Source: Arcobacter sp. (GTDB lineage Bacteria > Campylobacterota > Campylobacteria > Campylobacterales > Arcobacteraceae). Taken from it: 6,267 bases of DNA. A model generated the notes under the pieces. That model saw only the letters and a list, made by a program, of their open reading frames with translations. It had not been told where the DNA came from and searched no databases. Below are positions 5,774 through 6,267 of the stretch, in pieces. Both the position numbers and the translations under genes were made by a program. How positions within the stretch are numbered: the first letter of the stretch is position 1; each line of letters starts with the position of its first letter. The stretch spans positions 1-6,267 of the forward strand of contig DAOVXU010000102.1 of the NCBI GenBank assembly GCA_030635995.1. The letters are read 5' to 3'.

Positions 5774-6267
5774 TTAGTATAATTGGAGAGTCTTAATGAT
5801 TTTAAGTGCTAATTTTAAAGCTTTTGATCTATGTGAAATGTCTTTTTTAGTTATATCATCTATCTCACCAAGTGTTTTGGTATATCCTAATGGTATAAAT
5901 AATGGGTCATATCCAAAACCATTTGTTCCAATTAGTTGGGGAATTACATCACCATACATCCAACCATGAGTTGTGTATATTTCATTTTTATATGCTATTG
6001 CTATACAAGCTGTGTAGTGGGCATTTGTTGTTTTGATATTCTTTTCTTTTAGTTTTGATATAAGCTTTGCATTATTTTGTTGATCTGTAGCATTAACCCC
6101 TGCATATCTAGCACTATAAATATTTGGTTCATTATTTAATGCACCTACACTTATACCACTATCATCTGCAATTACTAAAAAATCTTTAATAGTTTTTGGA
6201 TATTTTAATTTTAATTCATCATATATAGTTTGTGCTTTTTTTATAGCATTACCTTTAAAACTATCCT
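5774..6267 (-). CDS. rdgB: XTP/dITP diphosphatase RdgB (HAM1 family), 5' end cut by window edge
   Basis: The frame stays open from the window edge to the TAA at 5774 and gives 164 residues, against about 200 for the family, so some 35-40 N-terminal residues, including the start and the first nucleotide-binding motif, lie outside. Family motifs are read in order: FKGNAIKKA near the edge, IADDSGI (about 6152-6172, with the catalytic-site aspartates), YSARYAG (6098-6118), GFGYDPLF and SHRSKALKLAL near the end. The enzyme hydrolyses deaminated purine nucleoside triphosphates (XTP, ITP, dITP) to the monophosphate and pyrophosphate, keeping them out of DNA and RNA. It is cytoplasmic housekeeping with no obvious tie to the signalling genes downstream. 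An internal ATG at 5959 would give only a 61-residue tail and is not the real start. Confidence 0.95.
   Translation of the reverse strand, partial: DSFKGNAIKKAQTIYDELKLKYPKTIKDFLVIADDSGISVGALNNEPNIYSARYAGVNATDQQNNAKLISKLKEKNIKTTNAHYTACIAIAYKNEIYTTHGWMYGDVIPQLIGTNGFGYDPLFIPLGYTKTLGEIDDITKKDISHRSKALKLALKIIKTLQLY

Noticed and set aside
5774..5959. A separate 61-residue gene starting at the ATG at 5959
   Set aside because: The same frame is open to the window edge and carries upstream RdgB motifs (DDSG, SARYAG), so this is only the C-terminal end of rdgB.
1..6267. CRISPR array or long tandem repeats
   Set aside because: No regularly spaced repeats were seen; the many short A/T repeats are expected from base composition.

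Overview
The window is very AT-rich and its proteins look like those of Campylobacterota (the former Epsilonproteobacteria), most likely an Arcobacteraceae- or Sulfurimonas-like organism. This rests on AT-biased codons, a histidine kinase with the AHQWKQPL-type phosphoacceptor motif, a CheY/CheX pair beside a CheA-like ATPase, and a RdgB of the same style. It is an inference from protein style, not a taxonomic test.

Layout from left to right: a complete tRNA-Ser(UGA) on the + strand (17-105); about 410 bases with no credible gene (106-514), holding a small inverted repeat and a possible insertion-sequence scar; then only minus-strand genes. Read in the direction of transcription, right to left, these are: the 3' part of rdgB (6267 to 5774, cut by the window edge); a membrane sensor histidine kinase with an extracytoplasmic Cache-type sensor and a PAS domain (5656 to 3557); a large hybrid signalling gene (3483 to 1375); a single-domain CheY-like receiver (1364 to 990); and a CheX-type phosphatase (988 to 515).

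The main observation is that the hybrid gene is one 703-codon reading frame interrupted by a single in-frame TGA at 2557-2559. The N-terminal part carries a receiver and an Aer-like PAS. The C-terminal part carries an HPt-like phosphotransfer segment and a CheA-like ATPase. There is no frame change, and no second stop before the TAA at 1375. The stop falls inside a second PAS-like module, and the next in-frame ATG (2428-2430) has only a poorly spaced ribosome binding site. All five other visible stop codons are TAA. A recent nonsense mutation or a sequence error is the simplest explanation; recoding (readthrough or selenocysteine) is less likely but testable.

As an intact system, the genes would form a compact phosphorelay. 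The membrane kinase could feed the receiver of the hybrid protein, or act on its own partner. The HPt/CheA-like kinase would phosphorylate the stand-alone CheY, and CheX would dephosphorylate it. No CheW-like domain, methyl-accepting receptor or DNA-binding output is visible, so this looks like a chemosensory-type module outside the classical chemotaxis cluster. The tight spacing (10 nt and 1 nt) supports co-expression of the hybrid kinase, CheY and CheX.
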